This document shows positions 7,246 through 15,209 of a DNA stretch of 22,529 nt, piece after piece. How positions within the stretch are numbered: the first letter of the stretch is position 1; the number at the start of each line of letters is the position of its first letter. The DNA is from an uncultured Prevotella sp. (GTDB lineage Bacteria > Bacteroidota > Bacteroidia > Bacteroidales > Bacteroidaceae). The translations under genes and the position numbers were made by a program. A model generated the notes under the pieces. That model searched no databases. It worked only from the letters and a program-made list of their open reading frames with translations, and had not been told where the DNA came from. The DNA lies in assembly GCA_900543585.1 (NCBI GenBank), contig UQRP01000038.1:1-22529 (forward strand). Reading direction: 5' to 3'.

Positions 7246-8175
7246 TTAATACTCTAAATAATGTTTTAAGCGCTCCATGTCATCCGGTGTAAAGTCTTTA
7301 GTCAGTTTCAAGTCCTCGATGCTATGCAGCGGCCCTCGCATACGGCGATAGTCAAGGATGTCACGGGCCTGAAGATAGTTGATGTACGGGTGACGCTTCA
7401 GTTCCTGTAGCGTAGCCTTGTTGGCATTGATTTTCTTCACAGCCCTGGTGTCAACATAGAAGTAATTGAGAGCATCCTTCGGGAAATCATCAATCTCCAT
7501 GAGCTGGTCTTCAGAATAGAATCCGCCTAACCATTTACGGCGATTTTCTATCTGTCGCGCGAAGTACTTGCCTATTCCCGGCACTCTGACAAGCAATGCC
7601 GAGTCAGCACTGTTCAGTTCTATCTTCTCCCCGGCCTTCAACTTTACAGGATATTTCTTTGCCAAACTGTCATGAGTTGCATGATGCTCAAAGTCGGGCC
7701 TATGAGCAGGGACATAAGGCTGATAATCCTCTCCTATAGTGATATACGGTTCCAACTCCCGATACTGGCCTTTGGTGAGACCATAGACACGGCCAAAGTC
7801 CTCTTTACATCTATACACACCACCCTTGGCCCGGTATTTATAGATGTTGCGAACCTGCCAGGGACTGAGGCCAAGCGCTAAAAGATCGGTAGAGTCAGCG
7901 GTGTTGGGGTCAAATGGAAACAGATGAACCGTCCGCTCCTGCGTGTTGTAATAGAACGTCTGCGACTTTCCGCCCTCACCATAGCGGTAGCCGCGACCAT
8001 CCTTGCGATAGCCGCCATCGTGACCCGCTTTGACAAAGGCTTTGTCAGCTGCATCATCACCACCGACCTTATCCGTGATGAGAAAGATGGCGAGAACCCC
8101 GACGAGCAGTACTAAGAGGAACCACAGCACGCGACGGTCGGACCGGCGGATATACCAGAATTCTTTGAACCGCAT
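7246..8175 (-). CDS. Membrane-anchored helix-hairpin-helix (ComEA-like) protein
   Basis: 309 residues. A short basic N-terminus (RRSDRR) is followed by one membrane segment at about 16-34; the remainder is probably periplasmic. Three helix-hairpin-helix-like units follow at about 86-147, 185-242 and 247-307. The middle one is the clearest: IELNSADSALLVRVPGIGK, with the GIG hairpin, and FYSEDQLMEI. Each opens with an 'N-x-A' turn (DPNTADS, LNSADS, INANKATL). The architecture matches ComEA-related DNA-binding proteins. In Bacteroidetes such triple-unit proteins are common outside recognised competence loci, so a DNA-uptake role is only possible. It lies 38 bases behind the second symporter and is probably co-transcribed with it. 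Confidence 0.85.
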   Translation of the reverse strand: MRFKEFWYIRRSDRRVLWFLLVLLVGVLAIFLITDKVGGDDAADKAFVKAGHDGGYRKDGRGYRYGEGGKSQTFYYNTQERTVHLFPFDPNTADSTDLLALGLSPWQVRNIYKYRAKGGVYRCKEDFGRVYGLTKGQYRELEPYITIGEDYQPYVPAHRPDFEHHATHDSLAKKYPVKLKAGEKIELNSADSALLVRVPGIGKYFARQIENRRKWLGGFYSEDQLMEIDDFPKDALNYFYVDTRAVKKINANKATLQELKRHPYINYLQARDILDYRRMRGPLHSIEDLKLTKDFTPDDMERLKHYLEY

Positions 8176-8213
8176 AAACCAAAAGTTAGATACATATAGG
8201 TTTTAGAAAGGCA

Positions 8214-9557
8214 CTACAGCACTCCCATCTGATGAAGGAAGACCACAGCGATGCACACCGGCGAGATGAATCTGATGAAGAAGAGCCAGACAGCGTAGAA
8301 TCCTCGCGACACCGTGCCCCAGTTGGTGAACTCGTCCTTGACAATCTGACGAGGCGCAATCCAACCCACAAGGATGCAGGTGAAGAAGGAGCCGAGAGGC
8401 AGCAGGATGTTCGACGTGAGGAAGTCGCAGAAGTTGAGGAAGCTCTTGCCAAAGACCGTGATATCAACGGCACCACACGACAGCGAGCACAGCACACCGA
8501 TGATGATGGCTATCACTGTCTCTATCGCAGCACCCCTCGGCCGAGAGATGTGCAGTTCTTCGAAGAACAGCGACGTACCTATCTCGTGCATGGAGATGGT
8601 CGACGTCAAGGCAGCCAAGGCTAAGAGTGCATAGAAGAGAATTCCTATGATATATCCCAAGACGGGCGAGAAGGCTTGCTGGAAGACATTCGGCAGGGTT
8701 ATAAAGATAAGCTGCGGCCCACTGTCAGGATTCACGCCCACTGAGAAAGCAGCAGGGAAGATCATCAAGCCCGCAAGAATAGCCACAAGGGTATCAATGC
8801 CGGCAATCTGGGCCGAGGACTTCAGAAGATTCGTCTGCTTGGTGAAGTAAGAAGCATAGGTGCACAGGCAAGCCGTTCCCAAAGACAAGGAGAAGAAGGC
8901 CTGGCCCAGTCCATCAAGGAATACGCTTTTGGTAACCTTGGAGAAGTCCGGTTTGAAGAGGAACGTGATACCCTTACCGGCATCAGGCAAGAGGCAGGAC
9001 ACCACGACGATGACGAGGAGCAGGACGAACAGCGCCGGCATGAGGATATTGCTCATCTTCTCGATTCCTTTTCTTACACCACGCACCACAACGAGATGTG
9101 TCATCACAAGAAAGGCAATGGTCCAAAACAAGGGTTCAAAAGGATCAGAAGAGAATTTTGTGAAGTAGTCCTTGACATACGTGGCATCGCCATTGAGATT
9201 TCCCATGATGGAGGCAAAGAGATACTGCAAGCACCAGCCGGCGATAACGGAATAGAATCCTAAGATGATGAGAGAGGTCAGCATGCCGATGACTCCCAAG
9301 GCCGCCCAACCTTTGCCACCGCCCATACGAGCATAGGCTGTGGCAGCATTGGCAGCGCCATGACGTCCTACGACAAACTCTGATATCATCCCCGGAATGC
9401 CGAGGATGAGCACACAGACGAGATAGATGATGATGAAAGCCGCACCGCCATCTTGTCCCGTCATATAAGGGAAGCGCCAGATATTGCCCAAGCCCACGGC
9501 AGAGCCCGCAGTAGCGAGGATGACGCCTATCTTTGTTCCGAAGTTACCACGTTCCAT
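8214..9557 (-). CDS. Sodium-dependent amino-acid symporter, NSS (SNF) family, second copy
   Basis: A 447-residue LeuT-fold transporter expected to import an amino acid with sodium across the inner membrane. The family signature in TM1 is intact: ATAGSAVGLGNIWRFPYMTG, followed by GGAAFIIIY and GIPGMISEF. TM6-TM7 contains FFSLSLGTACLCTYASY. Eleven to twelve hydrophobic segments cover the length. The start is taken at ATG 9557 (MERGNFGTK), 7 bases after the upstream stop. The frame can be extended to a TTG at 9578, which would overlap the upstream gene and adds residues (VLSNQQ) absent from the family. It is a close paralogue of the preceding gene, aligning without large gaps. The substrate is not determinable here. 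Confidence 0.93.
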   Translation of the reverse strand: MERGNFGTKIGVILATAGSAVGLGNIWRFPYMTGQDGGAAFIIIYLVCVLILGIPGMISEFVVGRHGAANAATAYARMGGGKGWAALGVIGMLTSLIILGFYSVIAGWCLQYLFASIMGNLNGDATYVKDYFTKFSSDPFEPLFWTIAFLVMTHLVVVRGVRKGIEKMSNILMPALFVLLLVIVVVSCLLPDAGKGITFLFKPDFSKVTKSVFLDGLGQAFFSLSLGTACLCTYASYFTKQTNLLKSSAQIAGIDTLVAILAGLMIFPAAFSVGVNPDSGPQLIFITLPNVFQQAFSPVLGYIIGILFYALLALAALTSTISMHEIGTSLFFEELHISRPRGAAIETVIAIIIGVLCSLSCGAVDITVFGKSFLNFCDFLTSNILLPLGSFFTCILVGWIAPRQIVKDEFTNWGTVSRGFYAVWLFFIRFISPVCIAVVFLHQMGVL

Positions 9558-9564
9558 TTGCTGA

Positions 9565-10923
9565 TTAGATAATACCAAACTGATGCATGAAGATTCCGAG
9601 AATAGCCAACGGCGCTATGAAGCGCACAAGGAAGAGATAGACACCAAAGAAAGGCTGTGACACCGTGCCCCAGTTGGTGAACTCTTCCTTAACAAGCTTC
9701 TTGGGAACGCACCAGCCTAAGAAGATACATGTCAGGAATCCGCCGATGGGCAGGAAAATCTGTCCCGTAACGAAATCGAAGATGTCGAAAAGCGGCTTGC
9801 CACCTATCTCCAGTCCACTCCAGGCTCCCAACGACAGCGAGCAGACGGCACCGATGATTGTGCAGGAGATTGTGACTATCATCGCGCCCTTCTTCCGCGA
9901 GATATGCAGCTCCTCGTAGAAGAAAGCTGTGCTGACCTCATGGAGCGACATCAGCGACGTGATGGCAGCAATAGACAGAAGGAGATAGAAAAGCAGAGAG
10001 ATAATCCATCCCAAAACGGGCAGCCCGTTGAAAGCCTCATTGAAGACATTGGGCAGCGTGATGAAAATCAGCGAGGGGCCACTGTCAGGATTGATACCCA
10101 CCGAGAAAGCGGCGGGAAAGATCATCAGTCCGGCAAGAATGGCCACAAGGGTGTCTATGGAGCATATCTGAACGGCAGAGTTGAGCAGATTTGTCTGCTT
10201 GGTGTAGTAAGAGGCATAGGTGCAGATACATCCCATCGCAATACTCAGCGAGTAGAACGACTGGCCGAGGGCACCGAGAAATACGCTGCTGTCAACCTTG
10301 GAGAAGTCGGGCTTGAAAAGGAAAGCAACACCTTTGGAAGCATTGGGGAGCATACAGGAGGCCACGACGATGACGAGGAGCAATATAAATAATGTGGGCA
10401 TCATCATCTTCGACGCCTTCTCTATGCCTCCGCGGATACCATGGATGATGACGACATGCGTTGCCACCATGATGACGACAAGCCAAAAGATAGGCTCTAT
10501 GGCATTGGTAGAGAAGTTGGAGAAGTATTCCTTTACAAACTCAGGGTTGCCATGAAGCTGTCCCATGATGGAAGCGTAGACATATTGCAGGCACCATCCC
10601 GCCACAACAGCGTAATATCCCGTGATGAGGAACCCAGTGATGACACCAAGAAGTCCCACGTACTTCCATGCCGAGCCATTGGCCACATGCGAATAAGCAC
10701 GATAGGTGTTGGCGGCACCATGTCGGCCGATGATAAACTCGGAGACCATACACGGGATGCCCAGCAACAGCACACAACCGATATAGATGATGATAAATGC
10801 GGCACCACCATTCTGGCCCGTCATGTAAGGGAAACGCCAGATGTTTCCCAATCCTACAGCACCGCCGGCAGTGGCTAATATCATGCCTATCTTACTGCCG
10901 AAACTTGCTCTTTCTTCTGACAT
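9565..10923 (-). CDS. Sodium-dependent amino-acid symporter, NSS (SNF) family, first copy
   Basis: A 452-residue inner-membrane symporter, first gene of the minus-strand cluster. TM1 carries ATAGGAVGLGNIWRFPYMTG, then NGGAAFIIIY and GIPCMVSEFIIGRHGAANTYRAY. TM6-TM7 reads FYSLSIAMGCICTYASYYTKQTNLL, close to the downstream paralogue. The cytoplasmic EELHISRKKGA segment is also shared (EELHISRPRGA in the second copy). ATG 10923 gives MSEERASFGSK, matching the family N-terminus. The probable promoter is the TAATTTTG at 11003-10996 on the minus strand, giving a leader of about 65-70 bases. Two adjacent copies suggest a tandem duplication with possible divergence of substrate range or affinity. Confidence 0.93.
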   Translation of the reverse strand: MSEERASFGSKIGMILATAGGAVGLGNIWRFPYMTGQNGGAAFIIIYIGCVLLLGIPCMVSEFIIGRHGAANTYRAYSHVANGSAWKYVGLLGVITGFLITGYYAVVAGWCLQYVYASIMGQLHGNPEFVKEYFSNFSTNAIEPIFWLVVIMVATHVVIIHGIRGGIEKASKMMMPTLFILLLVIVVASCMLPNASKGVAFLFKPDFSKVDSSVFLGALGQSFYSLSIAMGCICTYASYYTKQTNLLNSAVQICSIDTLVAILAGLMIFPAAFSVGINPDSGPSLIFITLPNVFNEAFNGLPVLGWIISLLFYLLLSIAAITSLMSLHEVSTAFFYEELHISRKKGAMIVTISCTIIGAVCSLSLGAWSGLEIGGKPLFDIFDFVTGQIFLPIGGFLTCIFLGWCVPKKLVKEEFTNWGTVSQPFFGVYLFLVRFIAPLAILGIFMHQFGII

Positions 10924-10992
10924 AAAATTGCTTTGAAGTTAACCCGGCCCGCCCTCAAGGCAGCCGTATTTCTATTATCATTACGTTATGAC

Positions 10993-11023
10993 TTGCAAAA
11001 TTAGAAAATTTTATCTACTTTTG
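10993..11023. promoter_or_regulatory. Overlapping divergent promoters (symporter operon, minus; VanZ-like gene, plus)
   Basis: Plus strand: TTG (10993-10995), a 20-base spacer and TACTTTTG (11016-11023), 8 bases before the ATG at 11032, so the mRNA would be leaderless or nearly so. Minus strand: TAATTTTG at 11003-10996, with no clear TTG at -33. The minus -7 box abuts the plus -33 box, so the two polymerases probably cannot bind at the same time. Confidence 0.65.
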
Positions 11024-11031
11024 CACGCATA

Positions 11032-11448
11032 ATGAAAGTTTTTATGCAGAAATCATTCAAATTTATAAGGCACTATCCCCTTTCTTGCCTTACCATCGTC
11101 GCAATCTGGGTTCTCTGTCTCATTCCCCTGCCAGAGACGCCCCTCGACAATGTCCGTTTCATCGATAAATGGACGCACTTCATTTTCTATGGTGGACTGT
11201 GCACTGTACTATGGGGAGAATACGGACGCCGCCATTCGTCGATAGACAAATGGCGGACGCTGGTATGGATAGTGATAGCCCCCGTGATAATGGGAGGCTT
11301 GATAGAAATCGTGCAAGCCACCTGCACCAATGGCGTGCGCAACGGCGATGTCACCGACTGGATAGCCGACAATATCGGCGTGGTGATAGGTCAGCTCATC
11401 GGTATTCCTCTGGCACTATATCTTTCCAGGCGGAATAAGGCTCGGTGA
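11032..11448 (+). CDS. VanZ-like family membrane protein
   Basis: A small integral membrane protein of 138 residues with about four hydrophobic segments. Family features are visible: CLIPLPETPLDN after TM1, then FIDKWTHFIFYGGLC (the conserved DK-x-x-HF), a GGLIEIVQ helix, and GDVTDWIADNIGVVIG (the D-x-x-DWxADxxG motif). VanZ of the teicoplanin-resistance cluster named the family, but most members have unknown function and this one is not near resistance genes. Either the Met at 11032 or the one at 11044 could start; the promoter places the transcript start at or just before 11032. Its last 53 bases overlap the 3' end of the convergent CYTH gene. Confidence 0.85.
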   Translation: MKVFMQKSFKFIRHYPLSCLTIVAIWVLCLIPLPETPLDNVRFIDKWTHFIFYGGLCTVLWGEYGRRHSSIDKWRTLVWIVIAPVIMGGLIEIVQATCTNGVRNGDVTDWIADNIGVVIGQLIGIPLALYLSRRNKAR

Positions 11449-11896
11449 GCATGTGGGAGTTGTAGAAATGGCTGTCACCGGTGACCTCAGGGCCAATGAA
11501 GTCAGGCTTCTCGAAAGGCTCCGTCTCACTGGCCAGCTCCACCTCGGCCATCACGAGCCCGTCGTTGTCGCCATGAAACTCGTCCACCTCAAAGATGTGG
11601 TCACCACTCTTGACGAGCCAGCGGTGCTTGTCGATGACACCACCCCTGCAGAGCTTCAACAGGTTGTCAGCCTCGTCAAGAGTTATCTCTTTCTCAAACT
11701 CATAACGCGTCATCCCACCGTCATAACTCTTGCCTTTGATGGTAAGATAGGCCTTATCGTCACGGATTCTGACGCGCACCGTAGCGCCCTCGGCGGGGAT
11801 ATATCCTTGTCGGATATGACTGACAGAAGCGGCGGCACGCTTATACGCGCCGCCGTGCTTGACAAGGAACTTACGTTCTATTTCAAGTCCGCTCAT
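11396..11896 (-). CDS. CYTH domain protein (triphosphate tunnel metalloenzyme family)
   Basis: 166 residues, typical of single-domain bacterial CYTH proteins, which mostly hydrolyse inorganic or nucleoside triphosphates in a beta-barrel tunnel. The signature ExExK is at residues 5-9 (LEIERKFLV). Tunnel-lining charged pairs follow: TVRVRIRDDKAYLTIKGK, TRYEFEKEI, KHRWLV, FEVDEFHG and MAEVEL. The start is ATG 11896 (MSGLEIERK). The open frame extends to 11977, but that part runs through the preceding gene and would put 27 unrelated residues ahead of the signature. It is the last gene of the fadD-prfB group, 11 bases after the 64-residue gene. The exact substrate (tripolyphosphate, thiamine triphosphate or other) is not shown. 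Confidence 0.88.
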   Translation of the reverse strand: MSGLEIERKFLVKHGGAYKRAAASVSHIRQGYIPAEGATVRVRIRDDKAYLTIKGKSYDGGMTRYEFEKEITLDEADNLLKLCRGGVIDKHRWLVKSGDHIFEVDEFHGDNDGLVMAEVELASETEPFEKPDFIGPEVTGDSHFYNSHMLTEPYSAWKDIVPEEYR

Positions 11897-11907
11897 TTCC
11901 GTGTCTC

Positions 11908-12102
11908 CTATGACAACATGAAGAACGACCAAATCATGTAGACAACAGCCAAGACCACAAGGATACCAAAGATCCATTTCACAATCTTCTCGCCCTGGTC
12001 TTTCTGCTTTTCCTGGTGTTCGACACGTTTCTTCTGTGTGGCAACATTGTTCACTTCCTTAGCCGGAATGTGCTTTGCCTGTTCCTTTTTATTGTTTCCC
12101 AT
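11908..12102 (-). CDS. Small single-pass membrane protein, function unknown
   Basis: 64 residues: a highly charged, Lys/Glu/Gln-rich cytoplasmic half (residues 1-40, with KKEQAKHIPAKE and EHQEKQKDQGEK) and one hydrophobic helix near 41-62 (IVKWIFGILVVLAVVYMIW), ending FFMLS. I recognise no family. Its reality is supported by position: 39 bases after prfB and 11 bases before the CYTH start on the same strand, with no competing frame. A role as a small membrane-complex subunit is possible but unsupported. Confidence 0.7.
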   Translation of the reverse strand: MGNNKKEQAKHIPAKEVNNVATQKKRVEHQEKQKDQGEKIVKWIFGILVVLAVVYMIWSFFMLS

Positions 12103-12141
12103 AGTTTTTATGATTTATTTCAGTTTTCAAGGCAGTTTACG

Positions 12142-13272
12142 TCAGTTTTCCTGCTCAGAGTCTCTCTCGGCGAACTCCATCAGATAGGCCTTGATGAATC
12201 CGTCGATTTTACCGTCCATGACACCATCGACATCAGAAGTCTGATAGCCGGTGCGGTGGTCCTTGACGCGGCGGTCGTCAAAGACATAGCTTCTTATCTG
12301 ACTACCCCACTCTATCTTCTTCTTGCCAGCCTCTATCTTAGCCTTCTCAGCCTGTTGCTTCTTCAGCGCTCTGTCGTAGAGTTGGCTCTTCAAGAGCTGC
12401 ATGGCCTTGGCACGGTTCTTCGGCTGGTCACGGGTTTCGGTATTCTCAATGAGAATCTCTTCCTTCTCACCGGTGTCAGGGTCCTCATACTGATAGCGCA
12501 GACGCACACCCGACTCCACCTTGTTGACGTTCTGACCACCGGCTCCACTGGACCGGAAGGTATCCCAGCTGACTTTGGCGGGATCTACATAGACCTCGAT
12601 GGTGTCGTCGACGAGCGGTGTCACGAAGACGCTGGCGAAACTCGTCATACGCTTGCCCTGGGCATTATATGGTGAGACACGTACGAGACGGTGGACACCA
12701 TTCTCGCTCTTCAGGAATCCGTAAGCATATTCGCCGCCCTCAATGGTCATCGTCATGCTCTTCACGCCCACTTCCTCACCCGGCTGCAAGTCGGTGATGG
12801 TTGTCTTATAGCCATGGGCATCGCACCAGCGCATGTACATACGCATCAGCATCTGCGCCCAGTCCTGGGCCTCGGTGCCACCGGCGCCGGCGTTAATCTT
12901 CAGTACGGCATCCATCGAGTCTTCCTCCTGGCGCAGCATATTCTTCAGCTCCAGGTCCTCAATGGCCTTGACAGCCTTTTCATAGTCGGCGTCGACCTCC
13001 TCTTCGGTGACAAGGTCTTCCTTATAATACTCGAAGGCGAGTTGCAGCTCGTCGGCATACTGCCGGCACTCCTTATATCCGGTGAGCCATTTCTCAATGC
13101 CTTTCACCTTCTTCATCTGTTCCTGGGCCCGCTTGGGGTCATCCCAGAAATCAGGAGCCTGGGTGCGGAGCTGCTCTTCCTCAAACTCTACTTTCTTTTG
13201 GTCAATATTCAGATAGTGATGGAGCTTGTCTGTACGGTCCATCACATCTTTCAGTTGGTCTGCTGTTATCAT
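12142..13272 (-). CDS. prfB: Peptide chain release factor 2
   Basis: A 376-residue class I release factor that reads UGA and UAA stop codons and triggers peptide release on the ribosome. The GGQ catalytic motif is at 245-247 (SSGAGGQNVNK). The stop-recognition tripeptide, SPF in E. coli RF2, is SPY here (200-202, in HRLVRVSPYNAQGKR). Domain 1 starts at Met1 with DRTDKLHHYLNID. The site where E. coli prfB has its programmed +1 frameshift (after GYL) is read through in frame (YLNID, codons CTG AAT) with no TGA, so the autoregulatory shift is absent. It begins 3 bases after the acyl-CoA synthetase stop, so the two are almost certainly co-transcribed. Confidence 0.97.
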   Translation of the reverse strand: MITADQLKDVMDRTDKLHHYLNIDQKKVEFEEEQLRTQAPDFWDDPKRAQEQMKKVKGIEKWLTGYKECRQYADELQLAFEYYKEDLVTEEEVDADYEKAVKAIEDLELKNMLRQEEDSMDAVLKINAGAGGTEAQDWAQMLMRMYMRWCDAHGYKTTITDLQPGEEVGVKSMTMTIEGGEYAYGFLKSENGVHRLVRVSPYNAQGKRMTSFASVFVTPLVDDTIEVYVDPAKVSWDTFRSSGAGGQNVNKVESGVRLRYQYEDPDTGEKEEILIENTETRDQPKNRAKAMQLLKSQLYDRALKKQQAEKAKIEAGKKKIEWGSQIRSYVFDDRRVKDHRTGYQTSDVDGVMDGKIDGFIKAYLMEFAERDSEQEN

Positions 13273-13275
13273 TGT

Positions 13276-15111
13276 TTATTTCGTTATCACACCATCCGAC
13301 TGCGTATTCTCATACATTTTATCGATGATGTCCTTATAATTCTTGTAGATTACCGGGCGCCGCATCTTCAGCGTGTCGGTCATCTCACCGTTCTTCATAG
13401 AGAAGTGGTGTGGCAGGAGCGTGAAGCGCTTGATCTGCTCATAGTGAGCCAGGCTCTGCTGCAAGGTCTCAATACGCTCAGCCATCATTGCCCTCACCTC
13501 TTTATTCTTGCAGAGCTCTTCCCTGTCAGCAAAAGCAATGCCGTGTTCCTTAGCCCATGCCTCAAGAACACTATACTCTGGTACCACAAGGGCGGAGACA
13601 AACTTGCGCTGGTCGGCGATGACGGCCACCTGGTCGACGAACTTATCAACGAGGAGCATCGACTCCACCATCTGCGGGGCGATATACTTGCCATTGCTGG
13701 TCTTGAAGAGGTCTTTGATACGCTCTGTGAGGAACAACTCGCCGTCCTTCAGGTATCCGGCGTCACCCGTATGGAAATATCCGTCCTCGGTGAAGGTCTG
13801 GGCATTGAGGGCCGGACGGTTGTAGTAGCCTTTTGTTATCGTGGGACCTTTCAGGAGAATCTCGTTGTTGTCACCAATCTTGACATCGACGCCTGTGAGT
13901 GGCCGGCCTACCGAACCGATGGTGAAAGGCTTGCCCTTGTGGTCACAAGAGACCGTGGCGAGGCTCTCCGTGAGACCATAGCCCACTATCATGCAGATGC
14001 CAATGGAATGGACGAACTCCTCTACCTCCGGTGAGACATAAGCGCCGGCTGTCGGGAAGATATTGGGATGGTCAAGACCCAACTGCTCCCTCACGCGGCT
14101 CAGCACCACCTTATCGGCCAGTTTATATTTCAAAGCCAACGTCAGGGGCGGGCGCTTACCCTTGGAAAGGTAATCGATGTTGTATTTCTTACCTATCGCC
14201 CATGCCTTATAGAAGAGTTTCTGCTCTATAGCCCCGGACCGGTCTATCTTTGCCTTGACAGCCTGGTAGACTTTTTCCCAGAAGCGCGGCACACTCGACA
14301 TAGAGGTTGGGCGCGTCTCCTTCATCGACTGTTGTATCTTATGTGGGTCGGTGTTGACAATCAGCAGCGCACCCTCCGAGAGCGCCAGATAAGCCCAGCC
14401 ACGCTCAAAGATGTGCGTAAAAGGCAGGAAGTCGATGACACGGTCGTTCTCACCGACAGGAACACAGTTGTCATTAGCCTTCAAGGCTGCCGCATACTGC
14501 TTGTAGCTCAGCATCACACCCTTGCTGTCACCCGTGGTGCCACTCGTGTAAAGGATGTCGCACAAGTCGTCTTCATTAGCCTGCTGCCAGCGTTCCTCCA
14601 CTTCCTTCTCATGGGGAAGACCCTCACCGAGCTTGAGGAAGTCGTCGAAATACATGGCCTTGGGGTCGTGCATGCTCAACCGCACATGGCGGTCAAAGAC
14701 GATGATACGCTCTAAGGATGGCGACAACGCCTGCACGCGATGGGTCTTGTCATACTGTTCCTGCTCGCCACAGAAGACAAGGCGCACCTTGGCGTCATTA
14801 ATCATATACTGCACCTGCTGGCTCGACGTAGTGGCATAGAAAGGTATTGTGACCACACGGATGCCGTAAGCACCGAAGTTGGTATAAAGATACTCAGCAC
14901 AGTTCTGTGAGAACACCGCTATCTTGTCCTGAGGCTGTAGGCCGAGACTCAAGAGAGCATTGCTGACTTTCTTGACATTGTCCGAGAATTCTGTCCAAGA
15001 GACCTTCTTCCATTCTGTTCCGCCAAAGTCCTGACGTAAGAGGGCTGTACGCGAACCGTACTTCTTTGCCTGGGAGTGGATGAGTACGGAGAGATGTGAC
15101 CTGTTCTGCAT
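13276..15111 (-). CDS. AMP-forming long-chain acyl-CoA synthetase
   Basis: A 611-residue adenylate-forming enzyme that activates fatty acids to acyl-AMP and then acyl-CoA, likely at the inner face of the cytoplasmic membrane. Motifs occur in order: the P-loop YTSGTTGDSKG (188-198), FLPFTHIFER (228-237), GYGLTES (377-383), YFHTGD (445-450), LTERIKDLFKTSNGKYIAP (461-479). The last includes the hinge and, with its GKY, resembles bacterial and eukaryotic long-chain enzymes. Length and the ~60-residue C-terminal helical part match the 'AMP-dependent long-chain synthetase' type common in Bacteroidetes. It heads a minus-strand cluster with prfB, the 64-residue gene and CYTH. Chain-length preference cannot be read. 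Confidence 0.94.
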   Translation of the reverse strand: MQNRSHLSVLIHSQAKKYGSRTALLRQDFGGTEWKKVSWTEFSDNVKKVSNALLSLGLQPQDKIAVFSQNCAEYLYTNFGAYGIRVVTIPFYATTSSQQVQYMINDAKVRLVFCGEQEQYDKTHRVQALSPSLERIIVFDRHVRLSMHDPKAMYFDDFLKLGEGLPHEKEVEERWQQANEDDLCDILYTSGTTGDSKGVMLSYKQYAAALKANDNCVPVGENDRVIDFLPFTHIFERGWAYLALSEGALLIVNTDPHKIQQSMKETRPTSMSSVPRFWEKVYQAVKAKIDRSGAIEQKLFYKAWAIGKKYNIDYLSKGKRPPLTLALKYKLADKVVLSRVREQLGLDHPNIFPTAGAYVSPEVEEFVHSIGICMIVGYGLTESLATVSCDHKGKPFTIGSVGRPLTGVDVKIGDNNEILLKGPTITKGYYNRPALNAQTFTEDGYFHTGDAGYLKDGELFLTERIKDLFKTSNGKYIAPQMVESMLLVDKFVDQVAVIADQRKFVSALVVPEYSVLEAWAKEHGIAFADREELCKNKEVRAMMAERIETLQQSLAHYEQIKRFTLLPHHFSMKNGEMTDTLKMRRPVIYKNYKDIIDKMYENTQSDGVITK

Positions 15112-15132
15112 ATGCGTAGGTTTTTATTTCTG

Positions 15133-15140
15133 CAAAGATA
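15133..15140 (-). promoter_or_regulatory. -7 box of the fadD-type/prfB cluster
   Basis: TATCTTTG on the minus strand is an exact TAnnTTTG match 21 bases before the ATG at 15111. The upstream -33 region reads TTTC rather than TTTG. The short leader has no obvious structure. Confidence 0.65.
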
Positions 15141-15183
15141 ATAAAAAAGTGAAAAGTCGGAAAGCGTTATGCGGAAAAAAATA

Positions 15184-15191
15184 TAATTTTG
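15184..15191 (+). promoter_or_regulatory. -7 box of the M20 deacylase gene
   Basis: TAATTTTG matches TAnnTTTG and lies 18 bases before the ATG at 15210. It is divergent from the promoter at 15133-15140, with 43 bases between the two boxes. Confidence 0.6.
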
Positions 15192-15209
15192 TGCATAATC
15201 ACTAAGACT

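Noticed and set aside
9558..9578. Upstream TTG start for the second symporter
   Set aside because: It would overlap the preceding gene and add residues foreign to the family; ATG 9557 matches the paralogue N-terminus.
11897..11977. 27-residue N-terminal extension of the CYTH protein
   Set aside because: It lies in the preceding gene, and the CYTH signature normally starts within the first ten residues.
12142..13272. Programmed frameshift in prfB
   Set aside because: The gene is open in a single frame through the expected shift site.
12691..14034. 447-codon open frame on the plus strand opposite prfB and the acyl-CoA synthetase
   Set aside because: It covers parts of two well-identified minus-strand genes, has no family features, and is rich in His/Leu/Val as expected for antisense of this codon use.
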